5,237 bases of DNA from Clostridia bacterium (lineage in GTDB: Bacteria; Bacillota; Clostridia; Oscillospirales; QAMX01), in assembly GCA_024404415.1 (NCBI GenBank), contig JAKSPX010000130.1, positions 1-5,237 of the forward strand, read 5' to 3'. A program made the position numbers and the translations under genes. Of the stretch, positions 4,373 through 5,237 are shown piece by piece. Position 1 is the stretch's first letter; each line of letters begins with the position of its first letter. The notes below the pieces were generated by a model. The model was not told the origin of the DNA. It saw only the letters and a list, made by a program, of their open reading frames with translations, and did not search any database.

Positions 4373-5236
4373 TTATGAATTTTCGCTTTCACGCGCCTTT
4401 TCCTCGTTTTCCTCCTCTGCCCACGCCTCGATGGAGAGCATATTCATGATGAGCAGCTTGGAAACGCCGGTCTCCTGCATGGTGACGCCGTAGAGGATAT
4501 CGGCGTTTTCCATGGTGCCGCGGCGGTGGGTAATGACGATGAACTGCGTCTTTTCGGTGAGTTTTCTCATGTAGCGGGCGAAGCGGTAGACGTTCGCGTC
4601 ATCCAGGGCCGCCTCGATCTCGTCCAGCACGCAGAAGGGCGTCGGACGGGTCTTGAGGATGGCGAAATAGAGGGCGATGGCGACGAACGCCTTCTCGCCG
4701 CCGGAAAGAAGCGAGATGGTGCGGAGATTCTTGCCCGGAAGTCTGACCACGATCTCGATGCCCGAGGTGAGCACCTCCGACGGGTCGTCCAAGCGGAGCT
4801 CCGCCGAACCGCCGCCGAAGATCTCGACGAAGGATTCGTTGAAATAGGTGTTGAGAAGCGCGAACTGCTCGGTAAAGAGGGTCGCCATTTCGCGCGTGAC
4901 GTCGGCGATCATGTTGATGAGCTCTTCCTTGGATTTCTCGATGTCGCTTCTCTGGGTGGTGAGCTCCTCGTAGCGGGCCGAGACCTCCTTTAATTCCTCG
5001 ATGCTCCCGACGTCGATCTCGCCGAGGGCGCGGATCTTGCCCCGGAGCTCCGAGACGCGCGAGGAGATCTTTGATCTCTCCTCCAGTCTTCCCTCCCCGA
5101 CCATTTCCTCGGCCTCGCCGATGGTCAGCTCGTAGTTGTCCCAGAGGTTCTGCATGACGCGGTTTTCGTCGTCGACCAGCGCGTTCTTGCGCATTTCGAG
5201 TCTTGCGCACTCTTTTTCGAGGTCGATGATCTGCTC
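4373..5236 (-). CDS. smc: Chromosome partition protein SMC, C-terminal part (5' end outside window)
   Basis: This is the last 287 residues of SMC, the ATPase core of the SMC-ScpAB condensin that loads at parS sites and compacts and resolves the chromosome. The frame stays open to the right edge (EQIIDLEKECARLE before the first internal Met), so the true start is outside. Residues 1 to about 125 are the end of the coiled coil, including the family block IRALGEIDVGSIEELKEVSARYEEL. The head half carries the ABC signature LLSGGEKAF (176-184), Walker B FCVLDE (201-206) with DEIEAALDDANV, and the switch histidine in ITHRRGTME (H237), followed by GVTMQETGVSKL. A full protein would be about 1,180 residues. 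The last 30 residues (EEENEEKARESENS) are an acidic tail of no known role. A RecN or RecF-type protein is excluded by these signatures. Confidence 0.97.
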   Translation of the reverse strand, partial: EQIIDLEKECARLEMRKNALVDDENRVMQNLWDNYELTIGEAEEMVGEGRLEERSKISSRVSELRGKIRALGEIDVGSIEELKEVSARYEELTTQRSDIEKSKEELINMIADVTREMATLFTEQFALLNTYFNESFVEIFGGGSAELRLDDPSEVLTSGIEIVVRLPGKNLRTISLLSGGEKAFVAIALYFAILKTRPTPFCVLDEIEAALDDANVYRFARYMRKLTEKTQFIVITHRRGTMENADILYGVTMQETGVSKLLIMNMLSIEAWAEEENEEKARESENS

Positions 5237-5237
5237 G

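Noticed and set aside
4526..4993. Plus-strand open frame of 155 codons
   Set aside because: It is a shadow opposite the conserved SMC head and coiled coil. The minus-strand frame carries all family motifs.

Overview
This window is an ordinary chromosomal housekeeping segment, most likely from an anaerobic, moderately GC-rich Firmicute (Clostridia-like; inferred). The grounds are Gram-positive-style AGGAGG ribosome binding sites, the gene order smc-ftsY followed by rdgB, yhbY, nadD, yqeK and rsfS (the last four in the same order as the Bacillus subtilis yqeI-yqeL cluster), and an intergenic region full of short palindromic repeats of the kind common in gut Clostridia.

Layout. From the right edge leftwards on the minus strand runs a tightly packed operon: the C-terminal 287 residues of SMC (cut by the window edge), FtsY, RdgB/HAM1 nucleotide pyrophosphatase, the YhbY-type CRM RNA-binding protein, NadD, the YqeK HD-domain phosphohydrolase and RsfS. 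Gaps are at most 17 bases, and two junctions are 4-base ATGA overlaps (ftsY/rdgB and nadD/yqeK). Next, still on the minus strand, is rpsU (ribosomal protein S21), which has its own perfect-consensus sigma-A-type promoter with a palindrome over the -10 and start region, and a perfect 14-bp stem terminator. At the far left, on the plus strand, is the 3' end of an unrecognised gene that converges on rpsU and ends in its own terminator.

The roughly 495 bases between the left gene and rpsU (215-709) hold no credible gene. They are a mosaic of structure: a terminator hairpin duplicated 356 bases apart, four tandem mini-hairpins separated by exactly TTC, two hairpins each abutting a CCCTACGGG box, and the rpsU terminator.

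How the genes fit together: SMC (chromosome organisation) and FtsY (SRP receptor) head a group that mixes nucleotide and NAD metabolism (RdgB, NadD, YqeK) with ribosome biogenesis and silencing (YhbY, RsfS), ending at a ribosomal protein gene. I see no new defence, mobile or biosynthetic system. The least explained sequence is the hairpin mosaic at 215-650.
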